Translations under genes and position numbers: made by a program
Source of the DNA: Cricetomys ansorgei
Taxonomy: Eukaryota; Chordata; Mammalia; Rodentia; Nesomyidae
Length of the DNA stretch: 64,000 nt
Assembly: GCA_026225945.1 (NCBI GenBank)
Contig: JAMJFZ010000770.1
Span: 4,588,001-4,652,000, forward strand
Direction: 5' to 3'
Notes under the pieces: generated by a model
Told to the model about the DNA's origin: nothing
What the model saw: only the letters and a program-made list of their open reading frames with translations
Database searches by the model: none
In this document: piece by piece, positions 46,166 through 56,466 of the stretch
How the letters are laid out: each line of letters opens with the position of its first letter
Numbering within the stretch: the stretch's first letter is position 1

Positions 46166-46234
46166 GAGATGAGAGCAACAGTTACATATCCAAGATGATG
46201 TCTGTGGATATTTGGATGTATTTTGAAGGGGTTT

Positions 46235-46356
46235 TTTTTGGTTTGTTTTGTTTTTTGTTTTTGGTAGGGTCTGGCTTGTCATCTAGATTGGCTTTGAACT
46301 TGTGGAACTCTACTGCTTCAACCAGGATTACCTACATGTCCCACTATGCCCAACTT
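46235..46356 (-). repeat. B1 SINE, diverged
   Basis: Complement: 'tttttggtagggtctggctt', 'tagattggctttgaacttgt' and 'ccactatgcccaac'. Confidence 0.65.
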
Positions 46357-46399
46357 TGAAATTGCGTTTTAAAATGATGTATATTCCTTTTGGGGGGTA

Positions 46400-47428
46400 A
46401 ATATAGCCACAATTCTTAACTGTGTCCCAAGGCAGCCAGTCCTCCCAGTGATTTTTCAGTTTTCATTGTTATGGGCTGGGCTGTAGTCGAGATCTTTGTC
46501 CATACTTAGGACACATTCCTGAAAAAGGATTCACTGGACCAAAGTAAGGTATATTTTTAAAGAGCCTTCAATCATTTTGTCAAGTTGCTTTCTAGAAAGG
46601 TGGTACAGCTTGTATAAAAATCTTACCCGAAGTTGGGGAGAAAAAGCAGCCTTTCCCAAGGGACTTGTCCTTTATGGACTTTGGGTGAGGATGCAGCAAA
46701 GAAAGGCTGCTTCACAGACCTTGAAGCTGGGGTGCTGCCTGCGTGCTAAGCTGGGACAGGGCTGATTAGTGCGCAGCCTCTGGGCATGTGGAGTCTGCCC
46801 ACGGGAAAGAACAGCCAGTTCACAGGTAATCCCTTGATATCGAGCTCTGGTTCCAGCCTAGAGATTTTTATCCATGCTGATGGCAAGTTCAGCTCGGACT
46901 GGGGCCAGGGTGGTATTCATTCAGCCCTCAGATTGCATTTCACAGCAAACAGCAAGGCAGCTCCCCTGTGCTTTTCTCTAGTATCCTCTGAGATGCAGCG
47001 TTTCAAGGGATGAGAAACAAATTGCATCTGGTTTCTCATGCTCATTCTCCAACTGAACAGGGTGAGAAACCAAGCGGGAAGCATATTCAGTTTCCGTTTC
47101 TGTCCCACGCATTTGCCCCTTTGGCTGTTTCAAAAGTAGTTCAGTTGTGTGGTAGTTGAGGTTTGCAATGTGACTGTGTGAATTTCATTCAAGTAGTAAA
47201 ACAGTCCCACAAAAGAAGCCTGTTAACGTCTGTTCCCTCGCAGAGTGACAAGGGCAACTTACCTCTAAAACAGAAACCTTTAATGTGTAAGATCTTAAGG
47301 AAAGAATACTAGACATTAGATCTCTGTCAATGTGTTCATTCTCTGTATCCTTTGGCCTACATATAATTTCCTTTCAGCTTCTTCACCTTCTGCTGGAAAC
47401 TATTTTATATTCAGTGTGGATTCTAGTC
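46400..47428. other. Unique sequence with GAGAAAC/ISRE cluster
   Basis: No repeat is recognised. It contains the motif cluster at 47009-47101 annotated separately. No exon is supported. Confidence 0.4.
47009..47101. promoter_or_regulatory. ISRE-like motif with GAGAAAC inverted repeats
   Basis: AGTTTCCGTTTC (47089-47100) fits the ISRE core AGTTTCNNTTTC. Upstream are ATGAGAAAC (47010-47018) and its exact inverse GTTTCTCAT (47031-47039), then GAGAAACC (47064-47071), which inverts GGTTTCTC (47030-47037). Candidate interferon-regulatory element by motif only. Confidence 0.35.
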
Positions 47429-47489
47429 TCTCTCTCTCTCTCTCACTCTCTCTCTCTCTCTCATATATTCGTGTTGTGTGTGTGTGTGT
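47429..47489. repeat. (TC)n then (GT)n microsatellite
   Basis: Two TC runs separated by a CAC, then about nine GT units after a short A/T spacer. Confidence 0.95.
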
Positions 47490-47577
47490 TTGATCAATAT
47501 TTTTTCTTGTCTTTCTTCGCTTGACATACTGTCCTTCATTTTTATCCATGTGGTTGCAAAAGTCATCTACACTCTGA

Positions 47578-47962
47578 ATGAATAATGGGAGCCCGGTTGG
47601 GAAGAACTTGCTGCATGAACATAAGTCTGAGCCCCAGAATTCATGTGAAAAAGTTGGGCACAGTGCGCATGCTTGTGATCCCAGTGCTGAGGCAGAGACA
47701 GGGACAGGGGCAGGCAGAGGAGCAGGTAAGGGGCAGTGGCAGGTAGAAGTGAAGAAAGGCAGAGGGGCAGAAAGACAGAGAGGCAGAAAGAAGCAGGGGT
47801 AGAGGCAGAGGCAATGATTCCTGCTTCTTGCTGGCTAGCCAGCCTAACCTACTTGGTGATCCCTGAGCCAATGAAACCCTTTTTGCCAAAAACAAAATGG
47901 ACAGTGCCTGGAGAATGACACCTAAGTTGGCCTCTGACCTCAACACACACGTACACACCCCA
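47578..47962 (+). repeat. Composite SINE with internal purine expansion
   Basis: It has the degraded head, then 'gttgggcacagtgcgcatgc', a GGCAGAG-type purine expansion at about 47690-47810, then 'gctagccagcctaacctact' and 'tggcctctgacctcaacaca'. The expansion makes it longer than the sister copies. Confidence 0.65.
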
Positions 47963-48285
47963 CAGAGGGTGGAGGGAGGGAGGATGGTGGGGAGAAGTAA
48001 GGGAGAGGATGGAGAGGAGAGCAGTACACAGAAAAAGAAAGCAATGTAGGAGTTACATAGATTTTCTGTTTTTTAAAAATTTTTAAATTATTTTTGGCAG
48101 ATTATAGAAATGAAGACTGGCTTCCAACAACCTGTTAGAGAAATAGCATTCTGTTCTTATTTTGAGCTGACAGCCTAAACATTGGTCTGGGTTGAATAGA
48201 CTATTCTGGAATGGAGCTCTGTGATGGTCGTGGGAGGAGCAAGGAAGAGGATGAAGGCTGGGATCCCAAGGCTTCAAGGGAACCT

Positions 48286-48990
48286 TCTTCCTCTTCCCTC
48301 TGCTCTAATCCCTCTGCTCCTCATCCCTCTGCTCCTCATCCCTCTGCTCTAATCCCTCTGCTCCTCATCCTTCTGCTCCTCATCCCTCTGCTCCTCTTCC
48401 CTCTGCTCCTCATCCCTCTGCTCCTCATCCCTCTGCTCCTCATCCCTCTGCTCCTCTTCCCTCTGCTCCTCATCCCTCTGCTCCTCATCCTTCTGCTCCT
48501 CATCCCTCTGCTCCTCATCCCTCTGCTCCTCTTCCCTCTGCTCCTCATCCCTCTGCTCCTCATCCCTCTCCTCATCCCTCTGCTCCTCATCCCTCTGCTC
48601 CTCATCCCTCTGCTCCTCTTCCCTCTGCTCCTCATCCCTCTGCTCCTCATCCCTGTGCTCCTCATCCCTCTGCTCCTCATCCCTCTGCTCCTCATCCCTC
48701 TGCTCCTCTTCCCTCTGCTCCTCATCCCTCTGCTCCTCATCCTTTTGCTCCTCATCCCTCTGCTCCTCTTCCCTCTTCTCCTCTTCCCTCTGCTCCTCAT
48801 CCCTCTGCTCCTCTTCCCTCTGCTCCTCATCCCTCTGCTCCTCTTCCCTCTGCTCCTCATCCCTCTGTTCCTCATCCCTCTCCTCATCCCTCTGCTCCTC
48901 TTCCCTCTGCTCCTCATCCCTCTGCTCCTCATCCCTCTGCTCCTCATCCCTCTGCTCCTCATCCCTCTGCTCCTCATCCCTCTGCTCCTC
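48286..48990. repeat. Polypyrimidine minisatellite, about 46 units of 15 bp
   Basis: The unit is CCCTCTGCTCCTCAT, with CTT replacing CAT in about one unit in four, ctaat in two early units, and a 3-bp-shorter unit (ccctctcctcat) at two places near 48562 and 48882. Nearly all bases on plus are pyrimidines. Since 15 is a multiple of 3, frames of 220-290 codons stay open on both strands: Leu/Ile/Pro-rich on plus and Arg/Asp/Glu/Gln-rich or Arg/Gly/Met-rich on minus. They are by-products of the repeat. Confidence 0.97.
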
Positions 48991-51287
48991 CTCACTCCAT
49001 CTCTTTTTCTTTCTTACACAAATTCTGTATTTAAGACCATGTACTCTGATGTTGTTCTTGGTTTTTCTCAGGTGATGGAAGCCTGACAAGACTCCCTCTT
49101 TTGATCCTGGAATGTTCTGGGAAAGCAATTTTAACTGTACTTCGTCAATAAAGAGGTGACCAACAGGCAGGATGAGTTATAGGCACAACCCTGTCCTGGA
49201 GGCTTCCTATTGGCACCTTTAATTGTGCCCGAGGAAACTCTAATTGGCTCTCCACATGAGTTTGAGGGGTTAAATGCACGAAGAGTGACAAGGGGCTGCA
49301 CATTCTATCACCAAAGGAAAAAGCAGAGAAAAGAAAAACAAAATGGCCTCCCAAGAAGTGTGTTTTTCAGGCTCCCCTCCTCTCTCTCAGGTCCTCCTTC
49401 TTCACTGCTGTTGAAGCCTCCGTTGACTTTGCTTGAACCACAGCATCAGTCTTCCACGGGCCCTGCAACTTTCATTTCTCACTGATATATCTCAGTAGCC
49501 AGCTGAGCTTTCAAAATGCTGGTCATTTCACATTCCTTATGAAATATCCTTTCACAAGCCCCTTGTTAGCTGAAGGGAAACAGAAACCTCAGATTTCCTT
49601 TCTTGGTTTTTCAAAGGGCTTCATAACCCTTTCCTGTTTTCTCTCTCCATCTCTGGATTCTCGCCTACTATCTGCTTCCCTCTATTTACTGCATCTGGGC
49701 TTAGTGAATTCTACCCTCCTTGTGTCCTTGTTTCCTTAGCCTGAACTCTTACCTGTTCATGACCAGATTTCCCCAATAGCTTGTTTCTGATGTTCCAAGA
49801 ATCAATTTCTCTATTTCAACAAATCAGCTTTCCCCTACATGGCACCCACACCATTTCATCTCTCAAAGCCCTCATCTTTATGTCCTCTGTTAGAATTTGT
49901 AGACTCCAACCTTACTTCCCCTCATTTTATGAAGCTCTGGTCTACCCATGAGCACCTCACATTGCAAGGTAATGTACCTTACACATGGTCAGTAGCCTAG
50001 AAGAGTTGTTGCATTAATGGACTGATGACTGAAGGAGTTCCATGGTGTCAACCTTTATTTCCACCTTCCTCTGCTATTTAGCTTGCACTTAGCTTCACAG
50101 GCTCCTCCTGTTGGGTTGTGGCATGGATCTGGGTTGGCTTAGCATAAGCACAAGGCAGGGTTCAGCTAGTGATACCTGAGGGAGGTGAAGAACTTCTGAC
50201 TCAGCTGCCAAGCTGTGGGTCTTCTGAACTCTGAATCAGTGAGCAGATGTCATGAATGGTAAGATGGCCACAGGCTTGTCCAGGATCCTGGTCTCTTAGA
50301 TCTGCACTTTGCAACTTTAGAGGTCTGAAGCCTGGGGCCTTCTGGGTAATGCTCAAAGATGCAGTATTAAGATAGCTCATTTTGCTGGAGAAATGGGCCC
50401 TGGAAAGTTTAGAAATAAATATGCTTTAACGTTGACTCTGCTCTATCACAGCATGGGGAGCAGTAAGATTCTTATGCATTTAGAAAGACAAAATGCAATT
50501 CACCAGACTCTTCCTGCAGTGGGAGATGTGCCTGCTTGCTTTCAGCCCCAGGCTGTACCATGAGCTAAGAGGGGATGTTCATTTTTTGCTTTCTGGGTAT
50601 GAAAGATAGAGATAGCTGAAGCCTTCCTCAGTTGCTAGTCTTCCCATCACCAGCTCCCTAGCCAAGGCTATTTGGGTGCTAGATACCTCCAGTGGCCCAG
50701 GTTAGACTTAGAGGAGGATGGATCTGGGTTCAGATGCCCCCAGCTCTGCACACACTGCAGGCAGAGGACAACTGGGGGAGAGGGAAGACTTTCACTTTCT
50801 ACCTTTTCAGTAGAGAGGAATGAATGCTGAATATGTAGTACCACTGTGAAAAATACATGTAATTACACAGCTAGTGAAGCTCAGGTCCCTGTGTCAGCAT
50901 CTGTGGAAAAAACTAGCTCTTGTCAGGCAGGAAGATAACAAAGAAGGGACCACTGGCTGATGATGCTGGTAGATTGGACCCCCACAAGGAGAGACTTTCT
51001 ATCCAGTAACCTGCGCCCTGCCCTCCTGTACCATCTCTCATCTTTTAGTTAAAGAGAACATTGGCACATGGCATGCACCTCCCGTGGTGTCTGAACTGTC
51101 AAATAACAAAACTCTGAATGCAGAAGATAGTTGCAATAACTCCAGTAAGATGTGACATCTCTGACACTTGACTTCCTGTAGCTAAGGGGTGATGACTTCT
51201 CCCAGAAGTGCATAGTCTCACAGAACCTACTGTGAGTTGACATGTGGGAATCACTAGACATTTGCTTTTTTAGGGTACTGTAGGAGC
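48991..51287. other. Long unique stretch, no gene recognised
   Basis: No repeat family or exon is recognised in about 2.3 kb. AATAAA occurs at 49147 on plus, without a supported transcript. Confidence 0.4.
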
Positions 51288-51434
51288 AGTTTCAAGGGTG
51301 GTTTTAGTTTTTGAAATAAGGTCTTATGTAGCCCAGGCTGACCTTGAACTCATTTGCCACCAAGGATGACTCTGAACTTTCCATTGTTCTGCCTTCACCT
51401 CCCATGCTGGGGTTACAGGTGGATGTTACCATGT
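51288..51434 (-). repeat. B4 SINE, B1-like part, left of an LTR insertion
   Basis: Complement of B1: 'gcccaggctgaccttgaact', 'gccttcacctcccatgctgg' and 'ggttacaggtggatgttacc'. The head lies on the other side of the LTR at 51783. Confidence 0.75.
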
Positions 51435-51777
51435 TGTCTTAGTTATGGTCTACTGCTGTGAAGAGACTCCATGACCATGGCAACTCTTATAAAGGAAAAC
51501 ATTTAATTGGGGCTGGCTTACAGTTCAGAATTTAGTTCATTATCCTCATGGTGGGAAACAAGGCAGCATGCAGGCAGACATAGTTCTGGAGAGGTAGCTG
51601 AGAGTTCTACATCTGGATTGGCAGGCATCAGGAAGAGAGAGTGACACTGGGCCTGGCTTGAGGATTTGAAATCTCAAAGCCTGCCCTCAGTGACGTGCTT
51701 CCTCCAACAAGGCCACACCTCCTAATAATGCTACTCCCTATGAACCTATGGGGGCCATTTTTGTTCAGACCACCACA
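51435..51777 (-). mobile_element. Solo LTR, MaLR-like, 343 bp, with target duplication
   Basis: The plus strand begins TGTCTTAG and ends GACCACCACA, so both ends are TG/CA. It is flanked by CATGT (51430-51434) and CATGC (51778-51782), a 5-bp duplication with one change. It is the same family as 14273 but inverted. Confidence 0.85.
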
Positions 51778-51782
51778 CATGC

Positions 51783-51872
51783 TCATTTTTATTTGGTGCT
51801 GGGATTGAACCCAGGGCTTTCTGCATGGTAGACAAGCTTTCTTCCAACTGAGCTACATTTCTAGCTCTGAAT
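51783..51872 (-). repeat. B4 SINE head (ID-like), right of the LTR insertion
   Basis: 'ggtgctgggattgaacccag', then 'ggctttctgcatggtagaca' and 'actgagctacatttctagct', is the complement of an ID/B4 head. It completes the element at 51288. Confidence 0.8.
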
Positions 51873-52260
51873 GGCAGATTCTTGAGGACAATGACCTGCA
51901 CTAACATGACCTGGTGTATAATGGAGCATGAGTTGGGCCACTTTTAGAGAGCTGGATGCAGAAGTAGATCCAGTACTACTTCCCTGTGACTGACTCCAGT
52001 GGGTCTGTTCAGAACCTTTAGGAAAAACCTTTGCTAAAACATTGTCAATTAATGACTGCTTTAGCTTGAAATGGAGTTACTGGATTTTGGGGATTCTTTA
52101 TTGAGTCTGTAACTAAAGTTTTGGCCTCATTGAATACCTCAGCCAAGACGGTGAACAGACCCTACATAGAAATGTTTTGTATAGAAGTGATGGAATGATC
52201 ATATATTTCAAATCTGGTCCAAGAAGGGAGAGGTGAACATGATCGTTCTAAAGAATTGAC
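51873..52260. other. Unique sequence, nothing recognised
   Basis: No repeat or gene is recognised. Confidence 0.4.
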
Positions 52261-52485
52261 CCAGTGCTGGGGATGTATCTCAGTCAGTGGAGTGCCTGCT
52301 TAGCATGCATTAAGCCTTGAGTTCAATCCTTAGCATTGCATGCACTGGGCATGAAGGTCCACACCTGGAATCCCAGCACTTAGAAGGTAGTGGAATGACC
52401 ATCATCCATTCAAGCTCAATCCTGGTGAGTTTCATAGTGAGTTCCAGGTCTGGGATAAGACCCTTTCTGGAAAAAAAAAAGACTC
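52261..52485 (+). repeat. B4 SINE
   Basis: Head: 'gctggggatgtatctcagtc' and 'gcctgcttagcatgcattaa'. B1-like part: 'cacctggaatcccagcactt'. The tail is an A10 run. Confidence 0.85.
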
Positions 52486-52847
52486 AATTTAGTAGTTTTT
52501 GTTTGGAAAATAGATTTTATTATTATATTTTTAAAAATCAAAATTCCGTTATTACCCACTACCCTTCTCCCCTGTAAACTGACATAGTGCCAGTATTTTA
52601 ACCAGAGGGGTTCCTTGTCTTCCACTTGAAGAGCATCACCAAGAAACTGGGGAGTATTGAATAGAAAAGTTTACAATGTGTGCTAATGGTATTCTAACCT
52701 TCATTATAAAATCTCACCATTTTTTTCCACCATGTGCCGTCTATTTACATTATATCTTGTAGCCTTGGGGACAGACCCATACAGACCCCTCACCCCCTTA
52801 CCATACAGACAGTCTAACACCATCCTCAAACCTTAAAACAAATAATA
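52486..52847. other. Unassigned A/T-rich sequence
   Basis: No gene or clear repeat is recognised. Confidence 0.35.
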
Positions 52848-52985
52848 GTTTTGTTTTGTTTTGACACAAGGTTTGCCTTGAGTTAATTCTGTAGCTCAGG
52901 CAATGTTTGAATTTGTGATTCCCATGCCTCAGCCTCCTAACTGCTGGAATTATATGCACCACCGTACCAGTGGTTGGATTATGGG
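52848..52985 (-). repeat. B1 SINE, diverged
   Basis: Complement: 'ttctgtagctcaggcaatgt', 'cccatgcctcagcctcctaa' and 'ctgctggaattatatgcacc'. Confidence 0.75.
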
Positions 52986-53029
52986 CATAGTCCGTCCCCA
53001 TTGTGTTGGAGATGCAGGGCGCTTTTGTG

Positions 53030-53135
53030 GATGTTGTCTGATGTAACCCTCACAATGGCCTCAGAAGATGGTGATCCAATTACAAAGGGTGGATGAGTTG
53101 TTGAGGCCAAATTTGAGCTCTGTGAGGCAAGAGTT
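53030..53135 (-). repeat. MIR fragment
   Basis: 'gatgtaaccctcacaatggc', 'ctcagaagatggtgatccaa' and 'gtgaggcaagagttcaggat' are the complement of MIR 3' half and core. Confidence 0.6.
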
Positions 53136-54228
53136 CAGGATTTCCCACTCTCCTCTGAGTTTCCACAGGATACTAGGGATGTGACCCATGATGGCTCAGT
53201 GTCTCCTTATAGGGCGGACACAGCTATGATTATAAGGGTGACCCACATCATATGGTCTGTGGGTAAACCTGGGGTCTCAGTCCTCCAGAGAATCTGGGAT
53301 GAAGTGGGGCAAGGGAGGAGGAAGATTGCACAGGGAGCTTCCTGGAGGAAAGAACAAGGCACATGGATCAGATGGGCAGCCAAGGGTAGGGACAGACATT
53401 CTAGGAAAGGAAGGAGGATAGAGGCAGATGGCTTGGGGGCTGGCCTTAGTCTCCCCATCTTTCTTGGCACAAGGGTCTATGAATGAAGGGGTGCTGAGGT
53501 AGATTCCTGTGGAAAGTTAGTGTAGTGAAGAAACAGTGCTTCCGCTGTCAGATGGATGGGCGGGAGTGTGTGGGGAGCACGCCTCGGGATTCTCTCTGCT
53601 CCCAGGTGCCTTACCTAGCTTTTAATGGCAACATGAGGTAGTGATTGGAAGCTTGCTTTGGATTGGCTGCGGGGTTTAGACCTCACAGCTGGATCATTTG
53701 TTTCTGTGACTTCAGGGCAGCTGAGCATTTTCTGTGCTTCCTGGGCCTCTTCTAGCAGGAGAGGTCATCTGGTGACCACTGTGGGCACATGTGTCTATGC
53801 AGAGCTTTAGCGTGTGATGTAAGCATGGTGACACACAGTGGCAGAGAAATCCATGGCACAGGAACTCAAATGAATTGCATCTTATGAACTGAGAGACGTC
53901 TCCTGCCCCACAGGCCATGCTGATTTAGCTAGAACACGCTTGGCCTCAGACCGCTTACAGGTGCAGAGAATTTACTGTGCGGTCTCAGCCTCAGTCTGCC
54001 CTGCTCCTTCCCCATGTGGGTGGCAGTATGTGTTTATGGCTCTGTCAACCAGAGTGTTACAATGAGACACTCACTGACAGCCTTCTCTCATTTCCGAGCT
54101 CAGGGCAGAGAAGAACCTTGAATGTAACTGTTCTTCTGCCCCTCCCACCTCAGTGAACCCTCTCTGCACCCACTTCTCTGTGCCTGTGACCCAGGAGGGT
54201 ATGCCACCTCTGCCCCATCCCCACATTC

Positions 54229-54236
54229 ATTTGCAT
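54229..54236 (+). promoter_or_regulatory. Octamer motif ATTTGCAT
   Basis: A perfect octamer (POU-factor) site, with a TTATAAG about 25 bp downstream. Eight-base motifs occur by chance, so this is weak. Confidence 0.25.
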
Positions 54237-54464
54237 ATTAGAGCTGGTCCCTTGCCTATCTTATAAGTCAGTACAAGACTCCTCCCAGATAGTACATGGA
54301 GTGCCATCTCCCTGTCCTCTGCAGAGACCAGTCTTGGTCAGGGTAGATACCACAAGACAACTGCAGATCCACTGTTCTGGAAATGGGGAGGATCTGGGGT
54401 GAGGGTAGGGGGCAGAGATGGAGGCTGTGTGGGAGGAGAAGGAGGCAGGGATGACAGGCTCTGT

Positions 54465-54498
54465 GAGTGAGTCACTCAGCTTCAGGCTCCAGCTGGAG
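54465..54498. promoter_or_regulatory. AP-1 and E-box palindromes
   Basis: GAGTGAGTCACTC (54465-54477) is a perfect dyad around the AP-1 core TGAGTCA. CTCCAGCTGGAG (54487-54498) is a perfect 12-bp palindrome with the E-box CAGCTG. Nine base pairs separate them. Confidence 0.35.
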
Positions 54499-54815
54499 AG
54501 CTCCAGGGAGGGGGAATATGGCTTTGCCTAATGCAGCAGACAAGGGCCCAGCTATGACGCTGCAGTGATCTGCTCTGTGTGTATGTGTGTGTGTGGTGTG
54601 ACATCCTCCTGAGGCACAGGCAGAAGAGTGGGTGCAGAAGAGGGTTTACAGAGCTGGGGGTAGAGTTGAACAGTATGATTCAAGACTCTGCTCTGTCTTG
54701 CACTTGGAAATTGAAGGGAGGTGTAAGTGGGCACCCCTACAGCAGACTATGGTCGTGTGAACCATACCCATGCGAGAGGAAGGCACTAGTGTTCATCTCT
54801 GTTCAGGAATGATGA

Positions 54816-54885
54816 ATCTGAGAGCCCAGGAGACTGAGCAGGCTGACCGCAGTCACCTGGCATTGGTGACATTGGACAGTCTGGT
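54816..54885 (-). repeat. MIR fragment
   Basis: 'gaatctgagagcccaggaga' and 'gaccgcagtcacctggcatt' loosely fit the MIR core complement. Confidence 0.4.
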
Positions 54886-55362
54886 CCTTCCGAAGCCTCA
54901 GGCTTCATCACTGCAGGTGGTTGTCAGCCTTGAGCCTGTGCCAGAACTACCTGCGGTGCTGGTTCTAGTTCAGTCTGAGTTATGTGGAACCAAGGTCTGA
55001 GGATCACCTCTTCCTTACACTCCTTACTCAGCTTTCTGTCCCAGTTAGCTTGGAGTCCCTGCCTGTCTCGCCAGGCTTCTGGTTAATTGAGTTTTCCATG
55101 AATGATATCCTTTTAAGCCATCCACAGCTGTGTCCAGCTTGAGGACTTAATTCAGGAAAAGCAGCCACAGGAGCAGAACTTTTCCTCTTGCCACCGTGCT
55201 GCTGTTGTCGGTACCTTTTTGTTTCTGTCATCTGCTTTCTTGGTGTGTAAAGGTTCTTGGCTTTCAGACACTCATTTTGGATTACACTCCACCAATATGA
55301 AGCCTCCTGCATTCTCTTATGTTATCTATTCGTTGGGCATCTCTCTCTCTGTACCTGCACAG
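54886..55362. other. Unique sequence, nothing recognised
   Basis: No repeat or gene is recognised. Confidence 0.4.
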
Positions 55363-55480
55363 GCATTCATGTGTGTGCATGTATGTGTGTGTTTATAGAT
55401 ACACTGTGTGTGTGTGTGTGCACATGTGTGTGTGTGTGCAGGTACAGAGTGTGTGCACATGTGTGTGTATGTGTGTGTAG
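55363..55480. repeat. TG-rich low-complexity tract
   Basis: Interrupted TG runs with CATG, GCACATG and TATG steps, preceding an antisense SINE and representing its expanded tail. Confidence 0.85.
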
Positions 55481-55685
55481 AGGCCAGAGGTCTGCCTCGG
55501 GCATGGTTACTAAGGTACTGTCCCCAGCTTGTTTTTGAGGAAGAGTGTCTTGCTAGCCTAGAACATGCCAGGTAGGCCAGACTGACTGGCAGTGGGATCT
55601 TGTCATCTCCTGCCCAGTGCTGGGATTAAAACGCACAGCACCAGACTTGGCTCTTTACATGCATTCTGGGGATTGCTTACCATTT
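55481..55685 (-). repeat. Composite SINE (B2/B3 class), diverged
   Basis: 'gaggccagaggtctgcctcg' is followed by a 'gcccagtgctgggattaaaa' block and 'tacatgcattctggggattg', in the antisense order seen at 24664 and 59045. The head is truncated. Confidence 0.65.
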
Positions 55686-55800
55686 ATGTTTTTGAGTCAG
55701 AGTCATTCTGTGTGGCCAGACTGGCCTCAAACTCTCTCGATCTTTCTGCTTTAGCCTCCCGAAGGCTGAAATGACAGGTGTGTGTTCCCACACCTGGCTT
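55686..55800 (-). repeat. B1 SINE, diverged
   Basis: Complement: 'tttttgagtcagagtcattc', 'ggccagactggcctcaaact' and 'tgacaggtgtgtgttcccac'. It abuts and may interrupt the preceding SINE. Confidence 0.7.
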
Positions 55801-55809
55801 CCACACCAC

Positions 55810-56385
55810 CATATTTAATATCCTTTGCCTCGAATTCTACTTGCTTTAACTCTAGTGCCCCCAGCCTGGCACTTAGTTTTTGCCTGACGTATTTTGGGCC
55901 ATTCTTTTACTTTTAACCCTGTTACTCCGTGCGGGGTATATCTCTTACAAAGAACACATAATTTCACGCATTAACTTGCCATGCATTATCCCTTCTATTT
56001 TATATTACATAAAATGTGTCATTGATTTTTATCCTTAAAAATCTAAAAAAGCTGATATGTTTTGAGTCATGGTTGTGCTTTACTGTGTAGGCTGATATCT
56101 TAAGCTCCTACTGTATCAGTGTTAGATTGTATTTACTATTTTTATGTTCTTATCTTCTCCGAAGTCTTAGCTTTCATGTTAATTTTTATTTGTGGTGCCC
56201 GTGTTGAGAATTATTACAAGTAATGGGTCTTAGGGTTGCTAGAGTTTTATTCCCTTGGACATCTACTCCTCCTGAATTCTTTTGTTTTGATCAGTGTATT
56301 GACCATGCATACGGAATGCTTACCACCTGTAGAACATTACGGGACAGTTGCTTCTGATTCATTGCACTTTCCCACTTTGCTCTCG
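55810..56385 (-). mobile_element. Old L1 fragment, antisense
   Basis: 'ttttgcctgacgtattttgg', 'ttacttttaaccctgttact' and 'gggttgctagagttttattc' resemble the complement of mammalian L1 near the end of its second frame. No frame is intact. Confidence 0.5.
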
Positions 56386-56466
56386 TGGCGCTGCTGGGGA
56401 TGAAACCCGGGACCCCCTCCCGGCTAAGTGCGCGCTCCATTACTGAGTCACAACCTCGGCCTCCGC
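56386..56466 (-). repeat. ID/B4 SINE head
   Basis: 'cgctgctggggatgaaaccc', 'gggaccccctcccggctaag' and 'tactgagtcacaacctcggc' are the complement of an ID-type head, with CpGs kept. A real tRNA gene is excluded because the cloverleaf is absent. Confidence 0.7.

Larger units (their letters stand above)
53136..54815. other. Unique sequence with motif clusters
   Basis: No repeat is recognised. Plus and minus frames of 87-101 codons at 53181-53486 mirror each other. Candidate motifs near 54229 and 54465 are listed separately. Confidence 0.4.

Noticed and set aside
48211..49128. Frames of 291 (plus), 259 and 219 (minus) codons
   Set aside because: All are products of a 15-bp repeat, a multiple of 3, which keeps frames open on both strands at once. 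That is expected without coding.
56386..56466. Possible tRNA gene
   Set aside because: Only a tRNA-like B-box region on the minus strand is present; acceptor and anticodon arms do not fold. It fits an ID/B4 SINE head. The B boxes in the other SINEs were dismissed for the same reason.
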